Notes under the pieces: generated by a model
Told to the model about the DNA's origin: nothing
Seen by the model: the letters and a program-made list of their open reading frames with translations, nothing else
Database searches by the model: none
Assembly: GCA_030686115.1 (NCBI GenBank)
Contig: CP131612.1
Location: 1,736,001 to 1,800,000 of the forward strand
Direction of reading: 5' to 3'
DNA: 64,000 nucleotides
Source of the DNA: Psychrobacter cibarius
Lineage (GTDB): Bacteria > Pseudomonadota > Gammaproteobacteria > Pseudomonadales > Moraxellaceae
Program-made: the position numbers and the translations under genes
Shown here: positions 1 to 9,107 of the stretch, piece by piece
How the letters are laid out: each line of letters starts with the position of its first letter
Position numbering within the stretch: position 1 is the stretch's first letter

Positions 1-1
1 A

Positions 2-451
2 CTTAAAAAACAAAACTTGCTTGAGGCTAAACGTGCTTGTCGTCAATTAAAAAACAAACCTTTCGCGCTATTAAACTATTTGGAAGGGACGCGCTTTACT
101 AAAGAAAAACATGACCAACAAAAATCTCCTTATCAGCATTTGTTAAAACCACGGGCTGGCGGTTTGTCATTAGCCATTAATGCGTTAGGCAATGAGTTGG
201 ATTCTATCTTGGACGTGACCATTGTCTACCCAGACGGCGCGCCTGACTATGATGATTTATGGAAAGGTAATATTCGCCGTTTGGGCGTCGATGTGACTCG
301 CTTAAAGATACCAGATGAATTATTTGCTGCCATCATGGACGGCGGCTATGACCGTGATGAAACCACCAAAAAAATGATGTTTGACTGGTTAGAGGATATC
401 TGGCAACAAAAAGATGCCCGTATGACTAAGATGCTGAGTGAGTTTGAATAG
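2..451 (+). CDS. YihG-type acyltransferase, C-terminal part (5' end outside window)
   Basis: The frame is open to the left edge of the window, so the start lies outside; the first in-frame TTG at 17 is not a credible start. About 149 residues remain. The stretch EGTRFTKEKH followed by SPYQHLLKPRAGG is characteristic of the PlsC-like acyltransferases related to E. coli YihG, where it forms the substrate-binding EGTR block after the catalytic HX4D motif (which is not in the window). Members acylate lysophosphatidic acid or related lysophospholipids at the inner membrane. A hairpin terminator follows about 65 bases after the stop. Family assignment is fairly secure; the exact substrate is unknown. 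Confidence 0.8.
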   Translation, partial: LKKQNLLEAKRACRQLKNKPFALLNYLEGTRFTKEKHDQQKSPYQHLLKPRAGGLSLAINALGNELDSILDVTIVYPDGAPDYDDLWKGNIRRLGVDVTRLKIPDELFAAIMDGGYDRDETTKKMMFDWLEDIWQQKDARMTKMLSEFE

Positions 452-514
452 GTTCTTGTACGTGGTCAAATCTCTTTATTGCTAATAGCCAATGCAAAAA
501 TCTAATCTAAATGA

Positions 515-550
515 CAGCCACAAGCTTTGACGTAAGCCTGTGGCTTTTTT
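515..550 (+). terminator. Rho-independent terminator after the acyltransferase gene
   Basis: A stem made of AGCCACA (516-522) and TGTGGCT (539-545) is followed by a run of T to 550. It lies between the acyltransferase stop and cysG, so the two genes are probably separate transcripts. Confidence 0.8.
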
Positions 551-700
551 AGTTCTGTATTTCACGACTCACCTATTCCCTTTTACATCAAAAACCCTCA
601 CCAACATGACAAAAACGAATATGCTAATGCCAATTCGCTACGTGAGCCTTCGCGCCTAATAAATCATAATAGTGGCATACATTGAATAACTGGTCATAAT

Positions 701-2305
701 ATGAACACCTTTCCGCTATTTTTTAAATTAGAAGGTCGCAAAGTACTGATCGTCGGCGGCGGCGATGTGGCACTACGTAAAGCGGATTTGCTCAGCCGTG
801 CTGGCGCGTGTATTACTGTCCTTGCACCAAGCATTAGCCACGAGATACAAGCCTTGCTCAGTGACAGTAAGCATGAGCTGATTTATGAGAATTATAATAA
901 AACTTATATGACAGGCGCACGCGTCATTATTGCTGCCACTGACGATGAGATACTTAACCATCAAATACATGCTGATGCCACTGAGCTAAACATTCCAGTT
1001 AATGTAGTCGATACGCCGCATTTGTGCGATTTTATCTTCCCTGCGATTGTTGATCGCAATCCAATCGTGATTGGCATATCGTCAAACGGCAAAGCGCCAG
1101 TGCTGGCACGTCTATTACGCGCTCGCCTCGAAACCTTGATTCCACAAGGCTATGGTAAATTGGCAAAGCTTGCTGGGGATTTTCGTAGCGAAGTGAAAAC
1201 TAAAATACCTACGCTGACAGGACGCAGGCAGTTTTGGGAAAAAGCATTTGAAGGTCCAGTCAGTCAGCTGATGTTTGCGGGCAATGAAGCTGAAGCGGCG
1301 GCACAATTACAAGCCGATTTAGATAAAACAGTATCAATTATCACTGAAAAACATACAGAGAATGATATATCCACAGAACCTCAAACCCTACAAAATAATG
1401 TAGGCGAAGTCTATATCGTTGGTGCAGGCCCAGGTGACCCAGAGCTACTCACCTTTAAAGCGCTGCGTCTCATGCAGCAGGCTGACATTGTCTATTATGA
1501 TGCGCTCGTCTCACCGCAAGTATTGGATTTATGCCGCCGTGATGCTGATAAAGTATTTGTTGGCAAAAAACGCAGCAATCATGCAGTAGCGCAACTTGGT
1601 ATCAATGAGTTATTGGTCAATAGCGCTAAAGAAGGTCGCCGTGTGGTGCGTCTAAAAGGTGGTGATCCTTTCATCTTTGGCCGTGGCGGCGAAGAAATTG
1701 AGAGCTTGCGTGCGCACAGTATCCCTTATCAAGTCGTACCTGGTATTACCGCTGCCAATGCCGCTGCAAGCTATGCTGGCATTCCACTGACTCATCGTGA
1801 CCATTCGCAGTCGGTACGTTTTGTCACTGGATTTTTAAAGGCTGGCGCGCCCAATAGTAATTTTAAGAGCTTTTTGAATACGGATGAAACAGTCGTCTTT
1901 TATATGGGGTTGCATTCGCTGGCGCGTTTGACTGAAGGCTTGATTGATGCAGGGCGCAGTAGCGACACCCCGATTGCCATTGTCTCCAATGCCAGTATGC
2001 CCAATCAGCAAGTATTAACGGGTACGCTTGCCGACATCGTTGAGTTGCAAGAAAAAAACCAGCTACCCACGCCAGCCTTGCTCATTATGGGAGACGTGGT
2101 CGCACTCCATCATGATTTGGCTTGGTATAATTTGCAAAATCAGAAGGAAAACAACAATAGTGACACCACAGCTAGTAACTGGCTACGTGGTGGGACAGCC
2201 GCTACACCAAAGGCAGATCATACCAACCAGCAAGCCCATGCGTTATCTATGGTGGCTAATTTGGCAACGGCTGATGATGGTTTGGAGCAGTTAGTGATTG
2301 GTTGA
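701..2305 (+). CDS. cysG: Siroheme synthase CysG (multifunctional)
   Basis: Makes siroheme, the cofactor of sulfite and nitrite reductases, from uroporphyrinogen III by two SAM-dependent methylations, NAD-dependent dehydrogenation and ferrochelation. The N-terminal CysG(B) half shows the Rossmann loop VGGGDVALRKADLL near residues 18-31 and the dehydrogenase/ferrochelatase region to about residue 200. The C-terminal SUMT half (about 235-470) shows VGAGPGDPELLT, RLKGGDPFIFGRGGEE (near 317) and GIPLTHRD. At 534 residues it is longer than the E. coli enzyme (457): there is a Gln/Thr-rich linker around 205-233 and a tail of about 60 residues after 472 that matches no domain I know. It stands alone between two terminators. 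Confidence 0.95.
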   Translation: MNTFPLFFKLEGRKVLIVGGGDVALRKADLLSRAGACITVLAPSISHEIQALLSDSKHELIYENYNKTYMTGARVIIAATDDEILNHQIHADATELNIPVNVVDTPHLCDFIFPAIVDRNPIVIGISSNGKAPVLARLLRARLETLIPQGYGKLAKLAGDFRSEVKTKIPTLTGRRQFWEKAFEGPVSQLMFAGNEAEAAAQLQADLDKTVSIITEKHTENDISTEPQTLQNNVGEVYIVGAGPGDPELLTFKALRLMQQADIVYYDALVSPQVLDLCRRDADKVFVGKKRSNHAVAQLGINELLVNSAKEGRRVVRLKGGDPFIFGRGGEEIESLRAHSIPYQVVPGITAANAAASYAGIPLTHRDHSQSVRFVTGFLKAGAPNSNFKSFLNTDETVVFYMGLHSLARLTEGLIDAGRSSDTPIAIVSNASMPNQQVLTGTLADIVELQEKNQLPTPALLIMGDVVALHHDLAWYNLQNQKENNNSDTTASNWLRGGTAATPKADHTNQQAHALSMVANLATADDGLEQLVIG

Positions 2306-2324
2306 AGTATGATTTTAAATTTCT

Positions 2325-2357
2325 AAAAAGCCCTGCCAGTAGATTAGCAGGGCTTTT
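2325..2357. terminator. Bidirectional terminator between cysG and the DUF4377 lipoprotein gene
   Basis: AAAAAGCCCTGC (2325-2336) pairs with GCAGGGCTTTT (2347-2357). A-run and T-run flank the stem, so it can serve the converging cysG (+) and the lipoprotein gene (-). Confidence 0.85.
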
Positions 2358-2402
2358 GAGTATAACGCTATTGATCTTTTATGAGCTATTCGTTTTTAAT
2401 AA

Positions 2403-3068
2403 TTAAGATTTGGTCTTATGTTTCTCAATGACTTTTATTAGCGTGCTATGAATTGATGATGCGTCAGCGGGCGGATTGCTAATGGGTGTATTCTTGATGA
2501 GCAAAGTGTATTCATAATTAGGTTCAAAATCAAAACCTTCTATACCACTATATCGATACTCCCAGTCGGCGTTAGCTTGTTCAGCAGGCTTAGTCAGTAA
2601 ACATGATTGCGGCGCAACACCGACACAGTCTACTTGATGGTCAGCGATGATGATTTTACGTAAAACATAAGGCATCGCATGGACAGTAATGTGGTGCTTA
2701 CTATCTACCCCTGATTGTGATGTTGATTGCTCTCCCATCACTTCAACATAATCGCCTATGGTTAATTTCTGCATTTGATGGGCGTTTTTCTGAGCAAAGT
2801 TAGCTTTACTGATTTCCGCGGTATACGTCTGTCCATCTTGAGCGACGATAGTGACCTTTTGCTGCTCTCTGTCTTGCGAGATGACCTCAGTCACTTGACC
2901 AATGATTGCGTCAGAATGACTCGGTTTAATCGAATGGAAAAACGCGGTGCTATCTTTTATTTGACTAACACTGGTTTTATTATTCATATTTGCTTGCTCA
3001 TAACTGCTACAAGCAGCCAAAGAGGAAGTGGCAATTAAAGCCAATGTGCATAATCTGATAAACGACAT
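2403..3068 (-). CDS. DUF4377 domain lipoprotein
   Basis: A 221-residue predicted lipoprotein. The N-terminus is a type II signal peptide with lipobox SLAAC (Cys20). Residues about 50-125 form a beta-rich region of unknown type (AIIGQVTEVISQD). The last 90 residues, with CVGVAPQSCLL and IEGFDFEPNYEYTLLI, match the pattern of DUF4377, a domain usually found in lipoproteins and often beside META/HslJ-type domains. No molecular function is established. It converges with cysG and diverges from sbcD. Membrane anchoring is a firm prediction; function is unknown. Confidence 0.75.
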   Translation of the reverse strand: MSFIRLCTLALIATSSLAACSSYEQANMNNKTSVSQIKDSTAFFHSIKPSHSDAIIGQVTEVISQDREQQKVTIVAQDGQTYTAEISKANFAQKNAHQMQKLTIGDYVEVMGEQSTSQSGVDSKHHITVHAMPYVLRKIIIADHQVDCVGVAPQSCLLTKPAEQANADWEYRYSGIEGFDFEPNYEYTLLIKNTPISNPPADASSIHSTLIKVIEKHKTKS

Positions 3069-3298
3069 AACATAACCTTATATTAATAATGGCTTGGATG
3101 TTACTAAATATGGACCTTTTCTAGTACCATTTATTTGTTACTTAATACTATTAACAATCCGCCTTATTAATCAGCTTTTTTAAATAGCCATTATTTTAAT
3201 AAACGATCATCGTTTCATTTACGGTCAAATGTCACTACTCATTCGTATCTACTTTGCTTTACTGGTAAATTTATAGCAAAGCAAACTTCTCTAATCCT

Positions 3299-3307
3299 TG
3301 CTAGAAT
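3299..3307 (+). promoter_or_regulatory. Candidate extended -10 promoter for sbcD
   Basis: TGC followed by TAGAAT (3302-3307) fits an extended -10 element about 35 bases before the sbcD ATG. No good -35 is visible at the right distance (AAGCAA at 3279-3284), which is tolerated for extended -10 promoters. Prediction only. Confidence 0.35.
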
Positions 3308-3341
3308 AATCGCTGTCTTTCATTCACCATTAAGCCTCATT

Positions 3342-4904
3342 ATGTCTGTATCTGCTGTTACCCCTCTGACTATCCTCCATACCTCCGACTGGCATTTGGG
3401 AAGACGGCTTTATGGGCGCATGCGTTATGAGGAATTTGAAGCCTTTTTAAGTTGGCTACAAGAGACCATTAGCCTGCAGAAAGTGGATATATTGATCGTT
3501 GCTGGTGATATTTTTGACACCATGACCCCAAGTAATAGAGCTCAAGCGCTATATTATGAATTTTTAGGAAAAGTTTCAAAATCATGCTGTCAACATGTCG
3601 TCATCGTCGCAGGTAACCACGATTCACCGACATTTTTGGATGCCCCAAGCAATGTACTCAAGTTTTTAAACGTCCATGTTATCGGTACGGCTTGTGAAGA
3701 CTTAAACGATGAAGTATTGGTGTTAGACGATACAAATGGAAACCCGCATTGTATTATTGCGGCTGTTCCCTATTTGCGTGATCGTGATGTCCGTATTAGT
3801 GGCGCTGGCGAGTCGGCTGATAGCAAAGATGCCAATGTCATTAAAGGCATTCGTGCTCATTACGATGAAGTGGCTAGCATTGCCAAAGCCAAGCAGGCTC
3901 AATTAGTTGAAGTATACCAGCGTCACATTCCCATCATTGCTACAGGGCATCTATTTGCAGCCGGTGGCACCACTACTGAAGACGATGGTGTACGTGAGCT
4001 TTATGTCGGCTCACTCGGTAAGATTTCTGCTGACATGTTCGATGAAATTTTTGACTATGTGGCGCTTGGACATTTGCACGTACCGCAACGCGTCGGTGGT
4101 CGTGAGAGCATTCGCTATTCAGGCTCGCCAATCGCGATGGGATTTGGTGAGTCAAAACAGCAAAAACAAGTATTACTGGTACAGTTTGGTGCAGTAGCAA
4201 ATGACATTAGCGGTCAAAAGTCAGCCTCAAATAATATAGTTGAAAGCATTATTCCTCAGCTGACCAATACCGTTACCACGATTGAAAAACCTGTTAAGAA
4301 AGTAGCCAGTCAAACGACTGAATTTATGGATGACTTGTTTGGTTTTGACGAGCAATCAAAAAATAATGAGATGACAAAAACTGCTGCTATAGAAAACATC
4401 CCTGATCAGCAGGATCAAAACAACCAATCAATGCCTAAAAATATCGATACTTCCAACAAAATACTGCACCGAGATGACTCTAATCAGATGCAAGTAGTAT
4501 CACTACCTATTCCAAAGTTTCAACAACTGGCGCAAGTTTCAGGTGATTTGGAGTGCATTAATCAGGCTATAGATAAAGTCATTCAATCTCTTGACGCAAC
4601 AGAATCTGTTTGGCTCGAAATTATTTATACGGGTGAGGAGATTATCAGCGAGTTACGTGAGCATATCCAAACGATGGTAGATAATTTGCCGTGCGAGGTG
4701 TTAAAAATCAAAAACACTCGTACCTATAATAAAGTACTAAATCAACAACAGATCTCTGAGACGCTACAAGATTTAAATGAGGAAGAAGTATTCGAGCGTT
4801 GCTTGATTGCTCATGATATTTCTGATGAGCAAAAATCATCCTTACGTGACGCCTATGATCAAATCGTTTATAACTTACGTCACGAAGATACTCAGGCTGA
4901 ATAG
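3342..4904 (+). CDS. sbcD: Exonuclease SbcCD subunit D
   Basis: Mre11-like nuclease subunit that, with SbcC, cleaves DNA hairpins, palindromes and protein-blocked ends. Metallophosphoesterase motifs appear in order: HTSDWHLG (Asp16, His18), VAGDIFD, AGNHDSP, ATGHLF and LGHLHVPQ. At 520 residues it is longer than E. coli SbcD (400); the extra length is largely a Gln/Asn/Asp-rich insert around residues 310-395 between the nuclease core and the C-terminal capping region (about 400-500). The insert carries a hydrophobic patch, FMDDLFGFDE (near 328-337), that looks like a short peptide-binding motif. sbcC follows after about 100 bases, an arrangement seen in many bacteria; a common transcript is likely. 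Confidence 0.95.
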   Translation: MSVSAVTPLTILHTSDWHLGRRLYGRMRYEEFEAFLSWLQETISLQKVDILIVAGDIFDTMTPSNRAQALYYEFLGKVSKSCCQHVVIVAGNHDSPTFLDAPSNVLKFLNVHVIGTACEDLNDEVLVLDDTNGNPHCIIAAVPYLRDRDVRISGAGESADSKDANVIKGIRAHYDEVASIAKAKQAQLVEVYQRHIPIIATGHLFAAGGTTTEDDGVRELYVGSLGKISADMFDEIFDYVALGHLHVPQRVGGRESIRYSGSPIAMGFGESKQQKQVLLVQFGAVANDISGQKSASNNIVESIIPQLTNTVTTIEKPVKKVASQTTEFMDDLFGFDEQSKNNEMTKTAAIENIPDQQDQNNQSMPKNIDTSNKILHRDDSNQMQVVSLPIPKFQQLAQVSGDLECINQAIDKVIQSLDATESVWLEIIYTGEEIISELREHIQTMVDNLPCEVLKIKNTRTYNKVLNQQQISETLQDLNEEEVFERCLIAHDISDEQKSSLRDAYDQIVYNLRHEDTQAE

Positions 4905-5005
4905 TATTATGTAATCATAAACGCTGTTGATAGAAACTAGCTAGAATAACAGCTTCATTTCTCATTATTACCCTCATTTACTACCTATAAAAATAAGACC
5001 TTATC

Positions 5006-8000
5006 ATGCGCCTAATCGAACTACGACTTAAAAACTTAAATTCTTTAAAAGGCGAATGGCACATTGACTTTAGTGATCCCGCTTTTCTTAATGAAGGCAT
5101 CTTTGCCATCACTGGGCAAACGGGGGCTGGCAAGACGACCATATTGGATGCGATTTGCTTAGCACTCTATAGCCAGACGCCAAGACTGGGCGATATCACT
5201 GGTTCAACGAACGAGATCATGACTCAAGGTACGGGTGAATGCTCAGCAGAAGTCATTATAGAGATTGATTCCAAGCGTTATCAATGCTATTGGTATCAAC
5301 ATCGTGCCCACAAAAAAGCCAAGGGCAATTTATTACCAATTAAGCATGAGATTAGTGAGGTGCAGACCGGCAAGATTTTAGAAGAGAAGAAGTCCAAAAC
5401 TTCTGCCTATATACAAAACCTCATTGGCATGGATTTTAATCAATTTACGCGCTCCATCATGCTCGCACAGGGCAGTTTTGCCGCGTTTTTAAAGTCTGAT
5501 ATCGGCGATAGAGCCGCGATTTTAGAGAAAATAACGGGCACTGCTATTTATGCCAAAATATCATTAAACGTTCATGAAAAAAAACGCTCTGAGGAATACG
5601 TGCTTGGTAAGCTGCAAGCGGGCGTGAATAGCTTGTCATTATTAAATATTGAAGACGAAAAGCTACTGGTAGCAGATTTAGAGAGCTTTAACCAACAGCA
5701 GAGCGCACAGCGCCAAACATTCAAAACCCTGAGTGAACAGTTACAATGGCTGGATAGCGTTCAGCAGCTACAGCAAAATCTCTCGACCTATCAGGTCGAG
5801 TTTGCAACAGCGCAGCAAACGCAGCAAGCCTTTATCCCAGAAGCACAGCGCTTAAACATTGCTAATAAAGCTCTAGAGATTGACAGTCACTTCCGAGAGC
5901 TGAGCTACAGCCGAAATTTGGTCAAGCAGTTAGAGGTTGAGCAGCAAGGTTTACTTAATAAGATTCCAACTCAGCAAGAAGTACTGGCACAAGCTTCAAT
6001 CCATCTAAATAATATCAATACCATTGAAAAGCAAGCCACAGATAGCCTACATGCTACTTTGCCTATTATTAAAAAGACGCGTGAGTTGGATACTGAGATA
6101 AAACAGCACTCTTATTCTTTAGCTAGCGATAATCAGCGTAAAGAGGTATTAGTTAGTAACACTCAACAATTAGGTCAAGATATAGCTGACTACAAACAAA
6201 CAGAGCAAAAGACTCAGACTCAGCTTAGCAGTGTAGAAAAGTACTTTCGCGATTACCAAGAGCTAAAAGACCTCGATAAAGATATGGTGACCTTCGATAA
6301 CAGCTGTCGCCAATTAATGGCGCTGTTGGAAGATAATGCCAATCTAACAGCGGATAAACTTGCTTATAGTAATCAAGCCCGCATGCTACAGACTGATTTT
6401 GATAAGTTATATAAGCAACAAGCCGCAGATGAATTGTTAATTAAGCAAAAACGCGAGAAATTGGTCAGCGTACAACAGCAGCAAGCCACCCTCATTCAAA
6501 ACCAGCCCATTGCTAATATGCGTAGCGAGCAAGAGCAAATCGATCAAATAAGCACCCAGATTGTGCAAGCCAATATTAAGCTAGAGCAGCTGTCTGAGCG
6601 TACCAGCCAAATTCAACACATCAATGCAACGTTACCCACACTGAATCAAGAGCTTAAGACTTTAGAAGGTTTGATTGACAGTCACAAGATAAATATTGAA
6701 GAGGCTAAGCTCAAGAGGCAAGATAAACAAGAGCATCTACATCTACTACAAAAGGTCGCTAAGCTTGAAGATTATATAGTAGAGCTAGAGGATGGGTCGC
6801 CCTGCCCGCTTTGCGGTGCACATGAGCATCCTTATAGCAAACATCATCCATTATTAGACCCTAGTACCAAGAATAATAATACCGACGCCCATGACGATCA
6901 AAACCAGTCGTCCACAATAAAACAGACTAAGGCGCAATTAACTCAGCAGCACATAGCTGAATTAGAAACTATTATTGATAATCTTGAGCAGACTTTATCT
7001 AAACATCATATTGACCATGCCACCAAAAAAGAAGCCATTAATAACCAACAGCAGCAGCTGATACCCTTACAGCATCAATCTCAAACGTTAACCGATGATA
7101 TTCAATACTATCTTTCCTCACTGTTTGACGCTAAAAACCCTTATTCTGAATCGATTGCGGCGATTATCCAGCTGCTTGCCCATTTAAAAATTGATGCTGA
7201 TGTTGAGCGCTCTTTAACCCTATTAAGTAGCATTAAATGCAATCTACTTGAACAAAAACACGCTCTTAAACTAATACTCACCCAATATGACGACCTTAGC
7301 GACAGTATATCAGCGCTCAGTAAGGCCCTAGAGAACAAGGAAAAACAGCAGCAAGCGCTTATTAGTGAGATAAGCTATCTGACAACTGACCTAAAGCTGA
7401 CTGCTCAAAAAATAGAGAGCATCGATGAGAAAACCGCTGCTAACTTCTCCGAACTGTCACCCTTGATGGCGACCATTGCAGCTCTGGTAAGTAAGTACCC
7501 AGTCGATAAATACAAAAATTATGTCAGTATCGAGCTGGCAGGCACAGAGGTTCAAGCCGCAATTGAAAAACTGTTTCATGATATCAACGAGCAAAAAGTG
7601 CTTGATAGTGTCGATGATTATGACCGTTATATTGAAAAATTGCGTGCCCAAAGTCGTGTCTTAAAGCAGTTGAAGCAACACTACAATGAGCAAAGCAGCA
7701 GCCAACAACAACTATTGAATAGCTTAAGTGGTTTAACTGCGCAGATTGATACCAAACAATCGCAGCTTACCCATGATGAGACCGCACTCAAAGAATTAGA
7801 GACATTAATTGATAATAAAATAGAGGATATCGAACAATTAAAGAAAGCTAGAAAAGCGCTATTCGCAGATAAAGATACAGACCATGAAGAAAATCAGTTA
7901 CGCAGTGCTGCTGATGAGGCTAAAGCCGAACAAATCATAGCGCAAAGACAGCTAGATTCTATACAGCAGTCTTTAGAGCAATTAAAGAGCAGAGAGCAAC

Positions 8001-8956
8001 AGCTAGCCAAAGAGCAACAGTCGGCGACTACTACCGTAAATACACAGGACAGTATTTTTACTAACTTACTCGCAGAGTCAAAGTTCATCGATGAGGCGGA
8101 TTTTTTGAGTGCGCGTCTGCCTAAAGAAGAGCGTGAGGCATTACATATACGTAAACTAGCGATTGATAATGCCCTACAACAAGCTAAGTTGCAGTTAAAT
8201 AATACCCAGCATGCGTTAGAGCAAAAACTTGCTACCCCTATGACAGATGAAGACCGAGAAACACTTGCTAGCAAGCATCATCAAATACAGACGGATATCG
8301 ATGAGTTAAGTCAAAAAATCGGTGCGATTGACCAAAAGCTTAAGGATAACGACAGCCAAAAAGGGCAACAGGAGATACAGCTGATTGCAATCGATGAACA
8401 AAAACAAAAACTACAAGTTTGGCAGCAGCTACATACGTTAATTGGTTCTGCTGATGGCAAAAAATATCGTACCTTTGCGCAAGGTTTAACGTTTGAAGTG
8501 ATGATTAGCCATGCCAATACGCAACTGCAAAAAATGAGTGACCGCTATTTGCTCATTCATGATGACAGTAATCCGCTGGAGCTTAATGTGATTGATAACT
8601 ATCAAGGCGGTGATATTCGCAGTACCAAAAATCTATCGGGCGGCGAAGGATTTATTATCAGCTTGGCGCTCGCCCTTGGACTATCGCAGATGGCGAGTCA
8701 CAACATTCGCGTGGATTCACTGTTTTTGGATGAAGGGTTTGGTACGCTTGATGAAGAGTCGCTTGATATTGCGCTCGATACTTTAACGAGCTTACAACAA
8801 GAAGGTAAGCTTATTGGTATTATCTCTCACGTACAGGCGTTAAAAGATCGCATCTTGACTCAAATCAAGGTTGAAAAAATCTCGGGTGGTTTTAGCCAAA
8901 TCAGTGGTCAAGGCTGTCGCCGAGTGGTCAATATTACTAATGAAAAAGCCTCGTAA
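5006..8956 (+). CDS. sbcC: Exonuclease SbcCD subunit C (SMC-like ATPase)
   Basis: Rad50-like ATPase partner of SbcD. Walker A GQTGAGKTT is at residues 37-45, with a Q-loop-like AQGSFAAFL near 152. Long Gln/Glu/Leu-rich coiled-coil arms flank a zinc hook PCPLC (Cys600, Cys603), almost exactly in the middle of the 1316-residue chain. ABC signature LSGGEGF lies near 1210 and Walker B SLFLDEGFGTLD near 1237. All parts expected for a working ATPase are present. It is somewhat longer than the E. coli protein (1048), which reflects longer arms. A strong terminator follows about 70 bases after the stop. Confidence 0.95.
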   Translation: MRLIELRLKNLNSLKGEWHIDFSDPAFLNEGIFAITGQTGAGKTTILDAICLALYSQTPRLGDITGSTNEIMTQGTGECSAEVIIEIDSKRYQCYWYQHRAHKKAKGNLLPIKHEISEVQTGKILEEKKSKTSAYIQNLIGMDFNQFTRSIMLAQGSFAAFLKSDIGDRAAILEKITGTAIYAKISLNVHEKKRSEEYVLGKLQAGVNSLSLLNIEDEKLLVADLESFNQQQSAQRQTFKTLSEQLQWLDSVQQLQQNLSTYQVEFATAQQTQQAFIPEAQRLNIANKALEIDSHFRELSYSRNLVKQLEVEQQGLLNKIPTQQEVLAQASIHLNNINTIEKQATDSLHATLPIIKKTRELDTEIKQHSYSLASDNQRKEVLVSNTQQLGQDIADYKQTEQKTQTQLSSVEKYFRDYQELKDLDKDMVTFDNSCRQLMALLEDNANLTADKLAYSNQARMLQTDFDKLYKQQAADELLIKQKREKLVSVQQQQATLIQNQPIANMRSEQEQIDQISTQIVQANIKLEQLSERTSQIQHINATLPTLNQELKTLEGLIDSHKINIEEAKLKRQDKQEHLHLLQKVAKLEDYIVELEDGSPCPLCGAHEHPYSKHHPLLDPSTKNNNTDAHDDQNQSSTIKQTKAQLTQQHIAELETIIDNLEQTLSKHHIDHATKKEAINNQQQQLIPLQHQSQTLTDDIQYYLSSLFDAKNPYSESIAAIIQLLAHLKIDADVERSLTLLSSIKCNLLEQKHALKLILTQYDDLSDSISALSKALENKEKQQQALISEISYLTTDLKLTAQKIESIDEKTAANFSELSPLMATIAALVSKYPVDKYKNYVSIELAGTEVQAAIEKLFHDINEQKVLDSVDDYDRYIEKLRAQSRVLKQLKQHYNEQSSSQQQLLNSLSGLTAQIDTKQSQLTHDETALKELETLIDNKIEDIEQLKKARKALFADKDTDHEENQLRSAADEAKAEQIIAQRQLDSIQQSLEQLKSREQQLAKEQQSATTTVNTQDSIFTNLLAESKFIDEADFLSARLPKEEREALHIRKLAIDNALQQAKLQLNNTQHALEQKLATPMTDEDRETLASKHHQIQTDIDELSQKIGAIDQKLKDNDSQKGQQEIQLIAIDEQKQKLQVWQQLHTLIGSADGKKYRTFAQGLTFEVMISHANTQLQKMSDRYLLIHDDSNPLELNVIDNYQGGDIRSTKNLSGGEGFIISLALALGLSQMASHNIRVDSLFLDEGFGTLDEESLDIALDTLTSLQQEGKLIGIISHVQALKDRILTQIKVEKISGGFSQISGQGCRRVVNITNEKAS

Positions 8957-9024
8957 GTTAAAGCGGTCATCAAGAGTCGAGCGTGCATCACGCAGTTGAT
9001 TACTTTTTACGCTTAGCCAGACAA

Positions 9025-9061
9025 TAAAAAACCACCGTTATTAATTAACGGTGGTTTTTTT
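9025..9061. terminator. Bidirectional terminator between sbcC and gdhB
   Basis: AAAAAACCACCGTTA pairs with TAACGGTGGTTTTTT around an AT-rich loop. A-run and T-run on both sides suit the converging sbcC (+) and gdhB (-) transcripts. Confidence 0.9.
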
Positions 9062-9107
9062 GAAAAGACGTTTATCTTGTTGCTTATTGAATGACTAGTT
9101 AGTTTAG

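Noticed and set aside
7894..8274. 126-codon Cys/Ser-rich frame opposite sbcC
   Set aside because: Antisense of coiled-coil codons; the Cys/Ser wealth comes from reversed Gln/Ala codons.
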